A stretch of 64,000 nucleotides of DNA from Botrimarina colliarenosi (GCF_007859955.1 NZ_SJPR01000002.1:730353-794352); one strand, 5' to 3'. Positions 36,421 through 45,675 are shown, counted from the stretch's first letter. Notes: generated by a model from the sequence alone, not told the origin. Made by a program: numbers and translations.

Positions 36421-37266
36421 ATGTTCTTGCGAACCGTTGGCTTCGTCGCATTCCTTGTTTCAGCGTTAGTCGCTTACGCTCGCGACGCCGAGGTGCTCCG
36501 CCGCTTCGACGCCCCCGAAGCGGTGCAGGGCGTGGCTGTTGATGGTCACGCGGGCGAAGGCGCCGCGTTCTACGCGATCGCCAACGGGGCCATCGGCAAG
36601 TACGACAAGAGGACGGGCAAGCGCCTTGGCGGCTGGCGCGCCAACGACGACCTGCCGCTGCGGCACCTCAACGCGGGCGTCGTCCGCGACGGCCGGCTCT
36701 ACTGCGCCCACTCGAACTTCCCGCAGTGGCCCGAGACCAGCTCGGTGGAGGTGTTCGACACCGCGACGCTCCGACATATCGACTCGCATAGCTTTGGCAT
36801 CGACGAGGGGTCGCTCACCTGGATCGATTGGCGTGACGACGCTAGCGAGCCCGACGGCGGGGCGTGGTGGGCCGGCTTCGCCCACTACTCGCAACACGTC
36901 AACGACAACCCCCGGGCGTTGCCGACCCCCTACACATCGCTCGTGAAGTTGGATTCCCGCTGGCGGCGCCTGGCCGGTTGGGTCTTCCCACCCGAAGTGC
37001 TCAACCGCTTCGCGCCGCACAGCTCGTCGGGCGGCGGCTGGGGGCCCGGCGGTCTGCTATCAGCCACCGGCCATGACCGGCCCGAGCTCTATCTGTTGGC
37101 GCTGCCGCGGTGCGGCTCGACCCTACGGCTGGTTGAAACGGTCGCCCTGCCAATCCAGGGACAGGCGATCGCCTGGGACCGCAGCGACGAAGGAGTCGTC
37201 TACGGGATCGACCGCTCGAAGCGGCAAGTCATCGCCTGCCGAGTCACGACGCCGACCGGCCGCTAA
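36421..37266 (+). CDS. Secreted hypothetical protein, possibly beta-propeller
   Basis: 281 residues with a signal peptide MFLRTVGFVAFLVSALVAYA. The rest has repeated short beta motifs such as AVQGVAVDGHAGEGAAFYAI, DKRTGKRLGGWRAND, NAGVVRDGRLYCAHSNFPQW and GQAIAWDRSDEGVVYGIDRS, a spacing that suggests blades of a beta-propeller. I do not recognise a specific family or active site. The ATG at 36421 gives the signal peptide directly; the in-frame start at 36382 would place a Pro-rich stretch before it. Exported location is well supported, function is not. Confidence 0.72.
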   Translation: MFLRTVGFVAFLVSALVAYARDAEVLRRFDAPEAVQGVAVDGHAGEGAAFYAIANGAIGKYDKRTGKRLGGWRANDDLPLRHLNAGVVRDGRLYCAHSNFPQWPETSSVEVFDTATLRHIDSHSFGIDEGSLTWIDWRDDASEPDGGAWWAGFAHYSQHVNDNPRALPTPYTSLVKLDSRWRRLAGWVFPPEVLNRFAPHSSSGGGWGPGGLLSATGHDRPELYLLALPRCGSTLRLVETVALPIQGQAIAWDRSDEGVVYGIDRSKRQVIACRVTTPTGR

Positions 37267-37368
37267 GCGGGCGCGCCGCGACACGGGCCGCATTGAATTG
37301 CCGTCGCCGCTCTGGTAGAGAAAGGGCAGCGGAACCTTTCCCTACCCGTTCGATAAGGCGCATCCATC

Positions 37369-37482
37369 GTGGGCGAAAAAGGCAGCAAAGACAAAGGCAA
37401 GCGCGAGGGCAAGAAAGAGGCCCAGCACACCGCCAAAGAGAAGCGACAGCTAAAGCGAGAGAAGAAGACGCGGAGCGAGTAG
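37369..37482 (+). CDS. Lysine-rich microprotein (37 residues)
   Basis: A GTG-started frame of 37 residues beginning MGEKGSKDKGKREGKKEAQH and ending KRQLKREKKTRSE. It is extremely basic, without hydrophobic segments. Short proteins with a similar MGEKG-K-rich start recur in many bacteria and usually remain unannotated; their role is unknown, with nucleic-acid binding only a guess. Its stop is followed 26 bases later by a strong intrinsic terminator, which supports a real transcript ending here. Confidence 0.6.
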   Translation: MGEKGSKDKGKREGKKEAQHTAKEKRQLKREKKTRSE

Positions 37483-37507
37483 GCTCCCCCCTTCGGCTCC
37501 AGAATCC

Positions 37508-37549
37508 AAAGAACCGCCGTGTGGCGCGCCACACGGCGGTTCTTTTTTT
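37508..37549 (+). terminator. Strong intrinsic terminator
   Basis: A perfect 19+19 palindrome (AAAGAACCGCCGTGTGGCG and its complement, no spacer) followed by four further T (T7 in total with the stem end). It lies after the microprotein gene on the plus strand and insulates the DM13 gene. Confidence 0.88.
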
Positions 37550-37671
37550 GCCGACGCCGAGAAAATTGGCGAGACGCACGTCACTCGGCGGCTGCGATTC
37601 GACGCGCACGGACCTCCAGGCTTTAATGGAAGGGCCTCCCCTCGTCCCCCCCCCCACCGGGAGACCGCCCC

Positions 37672-38376
37672 GTGCGTCGCCTACTCCCTCTCTTCGCCCC
37701 CTTCGTTCGGGGCGTGCTGGTCTTGGTGCTTTACGCGATCGCCCCCGCGGTCGCCCAACCGCGTGTCGGCTGGCAAGCGGACCTTGCGACGCACTACCAC
37801 GGCGTCTCGGGTCTCGTCACGGTCGTCGATGCCCACACGCTGCGCGTCGACAACCTCTACTTCGACGGCGCGGGCATCGACGTCTACTTCTATCTCGGCG
37901 CCGAAAACACCACGGCGGCGTTCACGGCGGGGCTAGAGATCGGCCCGCAGTTGCTGGGGATCGCGTTTGACGGCGGCAGCCTCACGCTCGACTTGCCTTC
38001 TGGCGAGACCATTGAGGGCTGGAACGCGATCTCGGTCTGGTGCACCGAAGTGCCGGTCAGCTTCGGCGACGCGGTCTTCGCCGCCCCCCCTGCCCCGCCG
38101 GGCGACTACAACGGCGACGGCGCCATCGACGCCGCCGACTACACCGTCTGGCGCGACACGGAGAACCAATCGGGCGCAGGCCTCGCGGCAGACGGCGATA
38201 ACAACGGCGTCGTCAACACGCTCGACTACACCGTCTGGGCTAATCACTACAGCGGGCCCGCGGCGACAGCGGTCCCCGAGCCGACGGGGCTGGCCATTCT
38301 CATCGGTTCGCTGGTGGCGTACCGCTTCGCCCCCAGGCGAAGGATTAAGGGTCCGTGGGCAGTGATCAAGCAGTGA
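37672..38376 (+). CDS. DM13 domain protein with dockerin-type repeat and PEP-CTERM-like tail
   Basis: 234 residues. A signal peptide (LVLVLYAIAPAVAQ) is followed by a DM13 domain at ~40-140 with YHGVSGLVTVVDAHTLRVDN, GIDVYFYLGAENT and NAISVWCTEVPVSFGDAVF, the last carrying the single conserved Cys proposed as redox-active. The C-terminal dockerin pair is [19 protein letters not shown] and DGDNNGVVNTLDYTVW, followed by AVPEPTGLAILIGSLVAYRF and basic residues, a PEP-CTERM-like sorting tail. The start is GTG 37672, in a weak context. The combination suggests an exported, surface-displayed protein of electron-transfer or binding type; this is inferred. Confidence 0.82.
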   Translation: MRRLLPLFAPFVRGVLVLVLYAIAPAVAQPRVGWQADLATHYHGVSGLVTVVDAHTLRVDNLYFDGAGIDVYFYLGAENTTAAFTAGLEIGPQLLGIAFDGGSLTLDLPSGETIEGWNAISVWCTEVPVSFGDAVFAAPPAPPGDYNGDGAIDAADYTVWRDTENQSGAGLAADGDNNGVVNTLDYTVWANHYSGPAATAVPEPTGLAILIGSLVAYRFAPRRRIKGPWAVIKQ

Positions 38377-38420
38377 AAAAACCCGGGGAAGTATCGTCAC
38401 AGCCGAAACCCGCCCGCGAC

Positions 38421-39080
38421 TCAACCAAGGCTCGCCATTTCCTGGCGCTCAATCTGTCGCACAGTCACGAAGCGAACAACTTTCACTAGGAGGATTGCCG
38501 AGGCAATCATTACCACACCGCCTGCGAGTCCAACGCCTAAGCCCACTTGAACCGAGCTAACCGTAACGGCCCCTCGCAAGAAGCCATTAGACGCACGGTG
38601 CAAGACATTTCCGAGAAGCCACGCTGCCCACCACCAAGACACCAAGGGGGCATTCCGAGGCAGTGGCTGGTTGAGTGTTCCATTCCAAATGTCGTTCATC
38701 GCTCGGAAAGGACGCACCAGATTCAGGATCGGCACAAAGTACGAGCCGACCGCCCAAGCCGGCGTGTATCGAAGATCCGACACTCCCAGGGCTTCTAGAT
38801 TCCGATACGAACGGTACTTCCACTTGGAATATACCGTCGCGGTGAAGATGAAAGAGGCAATCCCTGCTATCAGGCCGAACGACTCGACGCCTTCGAGCTT
38901 TTCCAAGAGATCATGGCTGGCATCTACCGCATCGGATGAGACGGCAACGAGCACCGTTGTCGCAATCCCTATCATCGTGAGTTGCAATAATGAGAACGTT
39001 AGCAGCCCAATCACAACGACCCGCGATAAGACTTCCGCCGATCTGAAAATCGGTTGGCTGTTTGGGTCGTCTATTGCCAT
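38421..39080 (-). CDS. DUF4328 membrane protein
   Basis: 219 residues with about four hydrophobic helices (VVVIGLLTFSLLQLTMIGIA, FGLIAGIASFIFTATVYS, a central pair, and GLAGGVVMIASAILLVKVVR). DLRYTPAWAVGSYFVPILNL followed by VRPFRAMNDIW and SWWWAAWLLGNVLHR is the DUF4328 signature. Function unknown. No clear Shine-Dalgarno lies at ATG 39080. It converges with the DM13 gene, 44 bases apart. Confidence 0.85.
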   Translation of the reverse strand: MAIDDPNSQPIFRSAEVLSRVVVIGLLTFSLLQLTMIGIATTVLVAVSSDAVDASHDLLEKLEGVESFGLIAGIASFIFTATVYSKWKYRSYRNLEALGVSDLRYTPAWAVGSYFVPILNLVRPFRAMNDIWNGTLNQPLPRNAPLVSWWWAAWLLGNVLHRASNGFLRGAVTVSSVQVGLGVGLAGGVVMIASAILLVKVVRFVTVRQIERQEMASLG

Positions 39081-39390
39081 GGCGTTTTGTTTTCCGAAGG
39101 GAGAGTAAAGACGCGGCCCGATTCTGACGTCGATGCCGTGACTCGGCTAGGTTTCAGGCTTCTCTTGTGATCGGATCGTCCGCAACGCGGAGCTTCCACG
39201 ACGAAGTTCACCGACAAACCACGCCGCTACTGCGTCGAAGAGAAGCAATACAAACCACCATTTGGCCCCGTCCAAACCCGAACCGTTGGGAGGACGCCGC
39301 TACGCATCGCGGTCTGGCGACCAAGAAAAGCCGCGGAGAATTGACCGTTGGTCGCTAGAATCGGCCCCCAGTCCCCCCGAGAGCCACGCC
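39081..39390. other. Intergenic region without a convincing gene
   Basis: 310 bases upstream of the hypothetical gene at 39391 and of the DUF4328 gene. The only notable content is a 42-codon minus-strand TTG frame (39147-39275) with one hydrophobic helix, KWWFVLLLFDAVAAWFVGEL, which is too weakly supported to call. No hairpins or promoter-like motifs stand out. Confidence 0.5.
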
Positions 39391-40017
39391 GTGTCCGCCT
39401 ACCGCTATGTCGTCTTCCATCCCGGCGCCCCGCCGACAGCGGAGGAGCTCGGCGCGTTGCGGCGTTACGCGGAGTTGCTGAACAACCACATCGCCTGGGG
39501 GACCCACCGCCACAACGGCGCTCTAGCGATCGCCTGCGAGGCGGAACCCTTCGATCGGCTCCGCGGGATCGACCCGGCGTTTGAAGAGCTCCTTCTCCAA
39601 TGGCAGGCGCGCGGCGGTCACGTCGCGGAGAAGCTGCCGTTCGTCAAGGACTCCAAGGCGTGGCGGACGATGGAGAAGCCGGCCGATACGAAAGCGCCCC
39701 CCAGGGCGCCGGCGAGCGACGCCGCGCCGTCCGCCAGCAACCGGCAGAACGAGCTCAAGCCGCCTGACGCCCGCGAAGCGGTCGGCCGAGTCCGCATCAA
39801 AGCGGCGAAGATTACGGCCCAAGCCGAGCGAATCGAACGCGCCGCCGGCTGGACGCCCTACGTCCTGTGGGGCCTCGGGGCCGCTCTGGTGCTGGGGGCG
39901 GGCTTCTATCTTGGGTCGCGACTGCTCGCCGCAGGCGGCGAGCGCCGGTCGGCGACGGTCGAACGGATCGCCGACGACCCGATCGGCCAGAGCCTAGCGC
40001 CCGAGCCGCCGGAGTGA
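39391..40017 (+). CDS. Hypothetical protein with C-terminal membrane helix
   Basis: 208 residues from the GTG at 39391 (SAYRYVVFHPGAPPTAEELG). The first ~90 residues look like a soluble domain (LRRYAELLNNHIAWGTHRHN). A long low-complexity linker rich in Pro, Ala and Lys follows, and a single membrane helix lies near residues 154-176 (PYVLWGLGAALVLGAGFYLG). The frame is open further up, but no better start is visible. No family recognised. It converges with the porin gene, 25 bases away. Confidence 0.6.
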   Translation: MSAYRYVVFHPGAPPTAEELGALRRYAELLNNHIAWGTHRHNGALAIACEAEPFDRLRGIDPAFEELLLQWQARGGHVAEKLPFVKDSKAWRTMEKPADTKAPPRAPASDAAPSASNRQNELKPPDAREAVGRVRIKAAKITAQAERIERAAGWTPYVLWGLGAALVLGAGFYLGSRLLAAGGERRSATVERIADDPIGQSLAPEPPE

Positions 40018-40042
40018 GCGCTAACGCCGCCGGCGCGTACGG

Positions 40043-41461
40043 TTAGAAGTCGAGCTGGGCGCGCATCGCAAAGACATCGGCGTCGCTGCTGACCGCCGTG
40101 GGACGGTCGAGGTTGGCGTGGATGTAGTTGAACTGGAACTTCGTGTAACGGTTGAGGTACCAGTTGAGGCCGAGCGTGTAGTCGGTGATCGTGCCGCCGT
40201 TGACCGCTCCGTCGTCGAGGTCGAGGTAGCTCCAGCGGCCGGCGACCTCGAAGGCCCCCAGGCCGCAGTCGCCGTAGTTCTTGTGCGGCACGATCCGCGT
40301 ATAGACGCCCTGCGCCTTGCTGTAGGCGTGGTTCTCGCCGGTGAGGGCGTACGCGACTTGGGCGTAGGCGCCGTCGAAGTTGACGCCGCCGCCGGCGATC
40401 GGATCGACCTTCGCGCCGAAGTACTCACTCTGAAATAGCCACGCCCCGCGCGAGCCGGCGAGCTCGAGGTTGTAGACCTGGTAGCTGTCGGCGGCGATGG
40501 CGCCCGAGTCGACGAAGAACGGCACGGGGAAGTTCGTCGCGTTGCTGAAGTCGAGCTGCGTCGCGCCGACCTCGGGCCCCGTGCGGATCCGAGCCGCGTT
40601 GGTCGAGGGCTCATTGTAGGTATAGCCGGCGCCGACATGCACCGTACGGCCGCAGCCGCCGTCGTACAGCAGCACGGTCTCGCGGGTCGACATGCCGTAG
40701 CCACTGTCGCCCGACGCGTTGCCGAACACGTCAGTCGGGAAGCGGTAGCCGGCGATCGCCCAGGTCATCCGCTCGTCGTAGGCCGTGTCGTAGAGGCTGG
40801 CGCCGATCTGCCGGAACGGCACGAGGGCGAACGGCAGGGAACGCTCAAGAAACATCATTTCCCTGACGCTCGTCAGGGCGTCCATGCCGAAGGGCTGGCG
40901 GAACTGCCCGACCCGCAGGTTGCCGACGTCGGCGAGGTCGGCGAAGTCGACCCACACATCCATAAAGCTCGGCCGACCGGGGAACGCAAAGTCGTACTCC
41001 ATCAGGTACGTGACGTTCTCGGCCGCCGCGCCCTTGGCGGCGAGCCGCGCCCGGCGGAAGTCAGCGAGGTCTTGGGCGTCGCCGACGACCGCCCGGTTGG
41101 TGGCGTCCTGGGCGAACCAGATCGCGTCGGCCTGAAAGAACCCGGTCACCGCGACGGTCGGGAATCCCTTCCCGGCAGGGTCGGCGCCCGGCGTGCACGG
41201 CACGCAGCGCCAGCAGCCGGCCTCAAGCAGGCTCGCGTCGAAGACGACGCCGTCCAGCGCGCCCGCTGCAACCTCGGGGGGCTCGGACAGAGTGAGGTCG
41301 TCGACGGGCGGGTTGAGCTCGCTAATCGGCTGAGCGGCGAGGTCCGCGTAGGCCGAATGCCCCTGCAGGAGGGCTGGGTCCTGCGCGAACGCGGTCGTCA
41401 GCAGCAGGCCCGTCGCCGCGGCGGCCGAGGCGAGCCGTCGCGCGAAATTGTTGATCGTCAT
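40043..41461 (-). CDS. OprP/OprO-like porin
   Basis: 472 residues. A signal peptide (MTINNFARRLASAAAATGLL) is followed by a 16-strand-barrel-type sequence with alternating hydrophobic residues: VTGFFQADAIWFAQDA, NVTYLMEYDFAFPGRPSFMD, VRVGQFRQPFG-like NLRVGQFRQPFGMDALTSVR and the C-terminal ADVFAMRAQLDF ending in Phe. These are Porin_O_P features; the substrate is anionic, often phosphate or polyphosphate, but this is not testable here. ATG 41461 is chosen over 41533 because GAGGGAG lies 5 bases upstream and it starts the signal peptide. Confidence 0.85.
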   Translation of the reverse strand: MTINNFARRLASAAAATGLLLTTAFAQDPALLQGHSAYADLAAQPISELNPPVDDLTLSEPPEVAAGALDGVVFDASLLEAGCWRCVPCTPGADPAGKGFPTVAVTGFFQADAIWFAQDATNRAVVGDAQDLADFRRARLAAKGAAAENVTYLMEYDFAFPGRPSFMDVWVDFADLADVGNLRVGQFRQPFGMDALTSVREMMFLERSLPFALVPFRQIGASLYDTAYDERMTWAIAGYRFPTDVFGNASGDSGYGMSTRETVLLYDGGCGRTVHVGAGYTYNEPSTNAARIRTGPEVGATQLDFSNATNFPVPFFVDSGAIAADSYQVYNLELAGSRGAWLFQSEYFGAKVDPIAGGGVNFDGAYAQVAYALTGENHAYSKAQGVYTRIVPHKNYGDCGLGAFEVAGRWSYLDLDDGAVNGGTITDYTLGLNWYLNRYTKFQFNYIHANLDRPTAVSSDADVFAMRAQLDF

Positions 41462-41647
41462 GAGCTCCCTCAAACCACCCGAACTGTGTCCCTGACGTCT
41501 ATCGCCAGCCCGAGGGTTGATCGGCGCCGCCACGGCGCCATCACCAGCGCGAGGTGCTTCCCGTGCGATTTGTAATCTTGCACGTCAAAAGCGGCAGCCT
41601 GCGCTAGCAGCAGCCCGCATTGGCGACAGCGGTCGGAAGGGAGCGGC

Positions 41648-43096
41648 TCAAGACGTCGCTTCGGCGTTTACCGTTAAGGGCGACTTGTCGGCGAGCGAAC
41701 CGACGATCATGCCGAGGATCGCGGCGACGAGGCCCGCTAGCACGCCGGGGAACTCTTCGGCGAGCGGCCGCTCCATGAAGTACGGCGTCGCCAGGAAGAA
41801 CATCCAGACGGCGAGCCCAAGGATCGCCGACCACAACCCGCCGCGCGGCGTGGCCCGCTTCCAATAGACGCCCCAGACGAGCGGCACAAACGCCGCCACG
41901 ATGGTCGCCTCGTAGGCGCTTTCGACGAGCTCGTAGATTGGCGTCCCCTCTTTCCAGAGGGCAAACACCAGCACGCAGACCGCCACGGCAAAGACCGTCA
42001 GCCGCATCAGCCGCAGCTCTTGGCGGTCGGTCATACCGGGCCACAACTCCTTGAAGATGTTTTGGACCAGGATGGTCGAAGGCGCGAGGATCGTCGCCGA
42101 CGCGGTCGACATGATGGCCGAGAGCAGCGCGCCGAAGAACAACACCTTGAGGGCGTCGTTCATGTGCTCGATCACGAAGGTCGGCAGCACGAGTTGCGAG
42201 TCTTGCTGCAGCAGTTCCTCGGAGCGCTCAGGCATCACCATCAGGCTCGCCACGACGATAAACATCGGCAGCGTCGAGAACGCCAGGTAGGACAGCCCGC
42301 CGATGATCGGCCCCCACGAGGCGACCTGTTCGTTCTTCGCACACATAACGCGTTGAAACACGTCCTGCTGTGGGATCGACCCGAGCATCAGCGTCAGCAC
42401 CGCCGACAGCAGGAACAGCTGGTCCTTGCCGCTCTCGGGCAGCTTCCACTCGAGGAGCCCCATCTCCGAGGCGTGGCTGACGACGGCGCCGGCGCCCCCC
42501 GCCATGTCGCCGGCGATCCACGCGATCGCGGCGAGGCCGATGATGATCAGCCCCATCTGGATGAAGTCGGTGAGGGCGACCGACCACATGCCGCCCAGCA
42601 CGGTGTAGACGAGCACCACCGCGGTGCCGAGGATCATCCCCTGCTGGTGGTCGATCCAATCCCCCATCAGCAGCGAGAAGACGAGGCCCATCGCGGTCAC
42701 CTGAGCGGCGACCCAGCCGATATACGAGATCGCGATCGAGACCGAGGCGATCGTCTCGACCGCCCGGCCGTAGCGGACCCGGTAGAAGTCGCCGATCGTC
42801 AGCAGCGTCATCCGATAGAGCGGTCGCGCTAGAAACATGCCGACCAGGATCAGCGCCATCGACGTGCCCCACGGGTCGGGCAGCGTCTCGTCGACGCCCC
42901 CCTCGACGAATTTTGAGGGGACCCCCAGGACCGTCTCGCTGCCGAACCACGTGGCGAACGTGGTGGCGATCACGACCGCCAGCGGCAGCGACCGGCCGGC
43001 CAGCGCGAAGTCGGTGGTGTTGTTCACCCGACGGGCGGCGATAGCGCCGATGCCGATCGAGATAAGCAGATAGGCGGCGACAAACGCGGGCAGCAT
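41648..43096 (-). CDS. Sodium:solute symporter family protein
   Basis: 482 residues with about 13 membrane helices. It begins LPAFVAAYLLISIGIGAIAA with RRVNNTTDFALAGRSLPLAV, then TTFATWFGSETVLGVPSKFV, SIAISYIGWVAAQVTAMGLV and GMWSVALTDFIQMGLIIIGL. SAIMSTASATILAPSTILVQ is the sodium-site helix with its Ser pair. These are SSS (SLC5-like) hallmarks; the substrate is unknown. The porin gene ends at 40043 on the same strand, but the two are separated by 186 bases and need not be co-transcribed. Confidence 0.88.
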   Translation of the reverse strand: MLPAFVAAYLLISIGIGAIAARRVNNTTDFALAGRSLPLAVVIATTFATWFGSETVLGVPSKFVEGGVDETLPDPWGTSMALILVGMFLARPLYRMTLLTIGDFYRVRYGRAVETIASVSIAISYIGWVAAQVTAMGLVFSLLMGDWIDHQQGMILGTAVVLVYTVLGGMWSVALTDFIQMGLIIIGLAAIAWIAGDMAGGAGAVVSHASEMGLLEWKLPESGKDQLFLLSAVLTLMLGSIPQQDVFQRVMCAKNEQVASWGPIIGGLSYLAFSTLPMFIVVASLMVMPERSEELLQQDSQLVLPTFVIEHMNDALKVLFFGALLSAIMSTASATILAPSTILVQNIFKELWPGMTDRQELRLMRLTVFAVAVCVLVFALWKEGTPIYELVESAYEATIVAAFVPLVWGVYWKRATPRGGLWSAILGLAVWMFFLATPYFMERPLAEEFPGVLAGLVAAILGMIVGSLADKSPLTVNAEATS

Positions 43097-43209
43097 GCTC
43101 GGCGAGGGTCGGAGGGAGCCGGACGACCGGCCGGGGTGAGGGGGAGATTGGGCGCCGAGATTCTAGCGTGGGGAGGTCCGTGGCGCCGCGCTGTTTTTTT
43201 AGGCCGCGA

Positions 43210-44928
43210 TCACTCCTGGAACCGCTGGGCGAGCGAGTAAACCGCCAAACCAAAGTCCTGCTGGATGAACCGGCTCATCCAGGTCCGTTCATCCGGGGGC
43301 GACTCTGCCGCCACCATCTCTACCAAGTATCGGGAGGTAAAGAAGTCGAGTGCGGAGCGTCGCATGAAGTCGAAAACGCTCGGTCTCCACACTCGCCCGT
43401 AACTACGCTCCGCCATACGTTGGCAAAAGGGCGCCCAGGCGTGTTTGTCGATCAGCGGCGGAATCCATTTCCATGACAGAACCGCCACCAGCGCAGCGAC
43501 GATCAGCGCAATTAACACGCCAACTCCCAAGTCGTCCCCGGACTCTACCTCTCCCCAAATTCGCGGGAGCGATAAGTAGCACGTTAGCGCGATAACAAAC
43601 GCCAGCGTGGCGGAGCTTACAATTGAAACGATCTGCGCGAAGATTTGAACGACATGTCCCAGGGCCCATTGGGTCGATTGCCAGGACTTTTTCGCCTTCA
43701 AGTCTGACATCAAGGAGATGACACGGCCCTTCCAAAGGTTGAGGTCGGCGGTCTCCTCCTGCGGTGGCGCCAACCGGGCGGCGATATCGTCGGTCAGCCA
43801 AGCCCATAGCGGATAAAACGCCGAGAAGGCCTCGGACTCGACCACCGGGAAGGCGGCCGCGACCTCGTTGGGCGACGCGAAGATGCGCCGCTGCACCGCG
43901 AGCATCCGTCGATCGACCTCGAGTTGGTCCGTCGTGTAGGCCGCTTCGAGCACGCCATCGAGCTCCGCCAACAACGGCGGGCCCGCCAGGAATTCTCCGC
44001 GTTTGGCGAGATACTCCCGGAGGATCATCAGGCCGTCGAAGTCGTTGACGAGATGCTCGGGCAACTGATCGTAGTGCTCTTCGATGAAGTCCCAAGCCCG
44101 CTCTTTCCAATCGCTCGTGTCCCGCCACAAGGCGAACCGCAAGGCGTGGAGGTAGAACGCGACGCGGCCGGCGACCGACGGGTCGCCCGTCGAGGCGGCC
44201 GCCAAGTTCTCTTCGCATTTCGCAAGCGTCTGGACGAAGGTGGCGAACGACCCGCCGCGGAGCAGCCGGTCCCAGCCTCCTTCGGTCAGCCGATAGAAAC
44301 CGTCGCCGGCGACGGTCTTGCTGATCGTCAGCAAGAGGCCACGGACCTCGGACGGGTCGGCCTGCGTGCGGACATAGCCGGCAATGAGTTGCGACAGGGC
44401 CGGGTCGCCGGGCCAGGTCTTGAGCCCTTTGAGCAGCCAGCGCAGGAAGAATCGCTCTTCGGGCGGTCCGACAGCGTCACCGATCAGGGCGAGCGCGTAG
44501 AAGTCGGGCGGCGTCTTTTTCGGGCGATTGCTTAGCTCTTGGTAGCTGTCGGCGAGCGTCGCGGCGCCCGACTCGATCGCGGCTGCGAGCGACTCGAGGT
44601 CGATCGGTTCGTCCGCCGCTGGCGCCCCCGCTGGTTGCGCGGTCGATTGTTGCGCAGTCGGCGACGGGGCCGCCGTCCAATCGTCGCGATCGACCTCCCT
44701 CGCCGCGGAGCCGTAGCGCAACTCGCGCTCGAGGTCTTCGTAGGCGGCGCGGATCCGCTGGAACTCTTCGGGGTGCTTCTCCGGCTTGAAACGCCGCAGC
44801 AGCCGGTTGTAGCTCCGCTTCAGGTCCTTGCGATCAAACCCTGCGGGCAGCGCGAAGAAGCCAGCCGGGTCGCGTGGCAGGCATCCCCAGTCGGGATCGG
44901 ACGAATCCGGCGGCAGATTCATCTCCAT
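43210..44928 (-). CDS. J-like domain membrane protein lacking HPD
   Basis: 572 residues. The N-terminus has a J-domain-like helix pair: FDRKDLKRSYNRLLRRFKPE then KHPEEFQRIRAAYEDLEREL. The HPD loop is replaced by KPE (residues 48-50). A long alpha-helical middle contains short TPR-like stretches (AKCEENLAAASTGDPSVAGR). Two membrane helices lie near residues 430-490 (VSSATLAFVIALTCYLSLPR, VLIALIVAALVAVLSWKW). It follows the 246-residue gene directly and the Hsp70 gene upstream of that, an operon resembling E. coli hscC with its J-protein genes. A cochaperone or regulatory role is inferred; without HPD it may not stimulate ATPase. Confidence 0.72.
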   Translation of the reverse strand: MEMNLPPDSSDPDWGCLPRDPAGFFALPAGFDRKDLKRSYNRLLRRFKPEKHPEEFQRIRAAYEDLERELRYGSAAREVDRDDWTAAPSPTAQQSTAQPAGAPAADEPIDLESLAAAIESGAATLADSYQELSNRPKKTPPDFYALALIGDAVGPPEERFFLRWLLKGLKTWPGDPALSQLIAGYVRTQADPSEVRGLLLTISKTVAGDGFYRLTEGGWDRLLRGGSFATFVQTLAKCEENLAAASTGDPSVAGRVAFYLHALRFALWRDTSDWKERAWDFIEEHYDQLPEHLVNDFDGLMILREYLAKRGEFLAGPPLLAELDGVLEAAYTTDQLEVDRRMLAVQRRIFASPNEVAAAFPVVESEAFSAFYPLWAWLTDDIAARLAPPQEETADLNLWKGRVISLMSDLKAKKSWQSTQWALGHVVQIFAQIVSIVSSATLAFVIALTCYLSLPRIWGEVESGDDLGVGVLIALIVAALVAVLSWKWIPPLIDKHAWAPFCQRMAERSYGRVWRPSVFDFMRRSALDFFTSRYLVEMVAAESPPDERTWMSRFIQQDFGLAVYSLAQRFQE

Positions 44929-44930
44929 CC

Positions 44931-45671
44931 TCAGCTAGCCCCTCGCCAGTACCTGGATAGTCGAACGATCGAGGAAACAATCCAGACAAGAAAGCCCAGC
45001 GGGGGCGCGACGAATAACAGCCAGACAATCCACCAACTTGGCCACCACCAAGACTCATTCAGCGAGTCGCGATTGCCGGCACGCTCATGGGCCACCGATC
45101 GATGCTTTTGCCGGTTGAGGAGTGTGAACCAGTCCGATTCAAGCGAGGTGAGTTCTGGCGCCTCGCGACGCAGCAGCTTGGTCATCTTCTTGGTCCGCTT
45201 CCGGAGGACGGGGTCCTCGCAAGACGCGGCGACCCGTTCGCGCATCGCGGCGCTCTGCTTAACGCCGCCGGTGAGCACCTGCTTGAAGCACTCGAAGAAA
45301 TCGCCGTCGAAATCACGGTGCTGCGTCAGTTGCGGCAGCGAGTTCCGGGCTTCAACGATGACGCGGAGCCGGCGGGCGATCTCGGCGAGCTCGGGGTCGG
45401 CGAACTGCGGCAGCCGGTCGAGTCGGCGGCGGAGCTCCTCGAGCGGCGCCTTCCAAACCTTCTCCCGCAGCTGATTGAGTTTCTCGCGCTGGGCCGACTT
45501 GCGGGCCGCCTCGTCGAGGGCGGCTTGGTAAGAGTTGGCTTGGTCGGGCGCGACGTGGTGCAGCGCCGCCCAAGACGCGAGCACCTCGTCCGACTGCCAC
45601 ATCGGGTTCAGCCGCAGACAGCGGACGACGTGCGTGGCCGCCTGCTCGGCCGTGGGAGTGCTCATCGACAT
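44931..45671 (-). CDS. Hypothetical protein in the Hsp70 operon, C-terminal membrane helix
   Basis: 246 residues, mostly helical and charged (LREKVWKAPLEELRRRLDRL, IARRLRVIVEARNSLPQL), ending in a Trp-rich membrane segment (WWWPSWWIVWLLFVAPPLGF, then LVWIVSSIVRLSRYW). It lies between the Hsp70 gene and the J-like gene, with 4 bases to the former and 2 to the latter. No family recognised. The position suggests that it works with these two, perhaps as a membrane anchor for the chaperone; this is inference. Confidence 0.7.
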   Translation of the reverse strand: MSMSTPTAEQAATHVVRCLRLNPMWQSDEVLASWAALHHVAPDQANSYQAALDEAARKSAQREKLNQLREKVWKAPLEELRRRLDRLPQFADPELAEIARRLRVIVEARNSLPQLTQHRDFDGDFFECFKQVLTGGVKQSAAMRERVAASCEDPVLRKRTKKMTKLLRREAPELTSLESDWFTLLNRQKHRSVAHERAGNRDSLNESWWWPSWWIVWLLFVAPPLGFLVWIVSSIVRLSRYWRGAS

Positions 45672-45675
45672 TGCC

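Noticed and set aside
39147..39275. Minus-strand 42-codon TTG frame with one hydrophobic helix upstream of DUF4328
   Set aside because: Weak start codon and no Shine-Dalgarno. It may be a remnant, but is too short to call.
43185..43199. T-run after a GC-rich stretch, terminator-like on the plus strand
   Set aside because: No plus-strand gene ends here; both neighbouring genes are on the minus strand.
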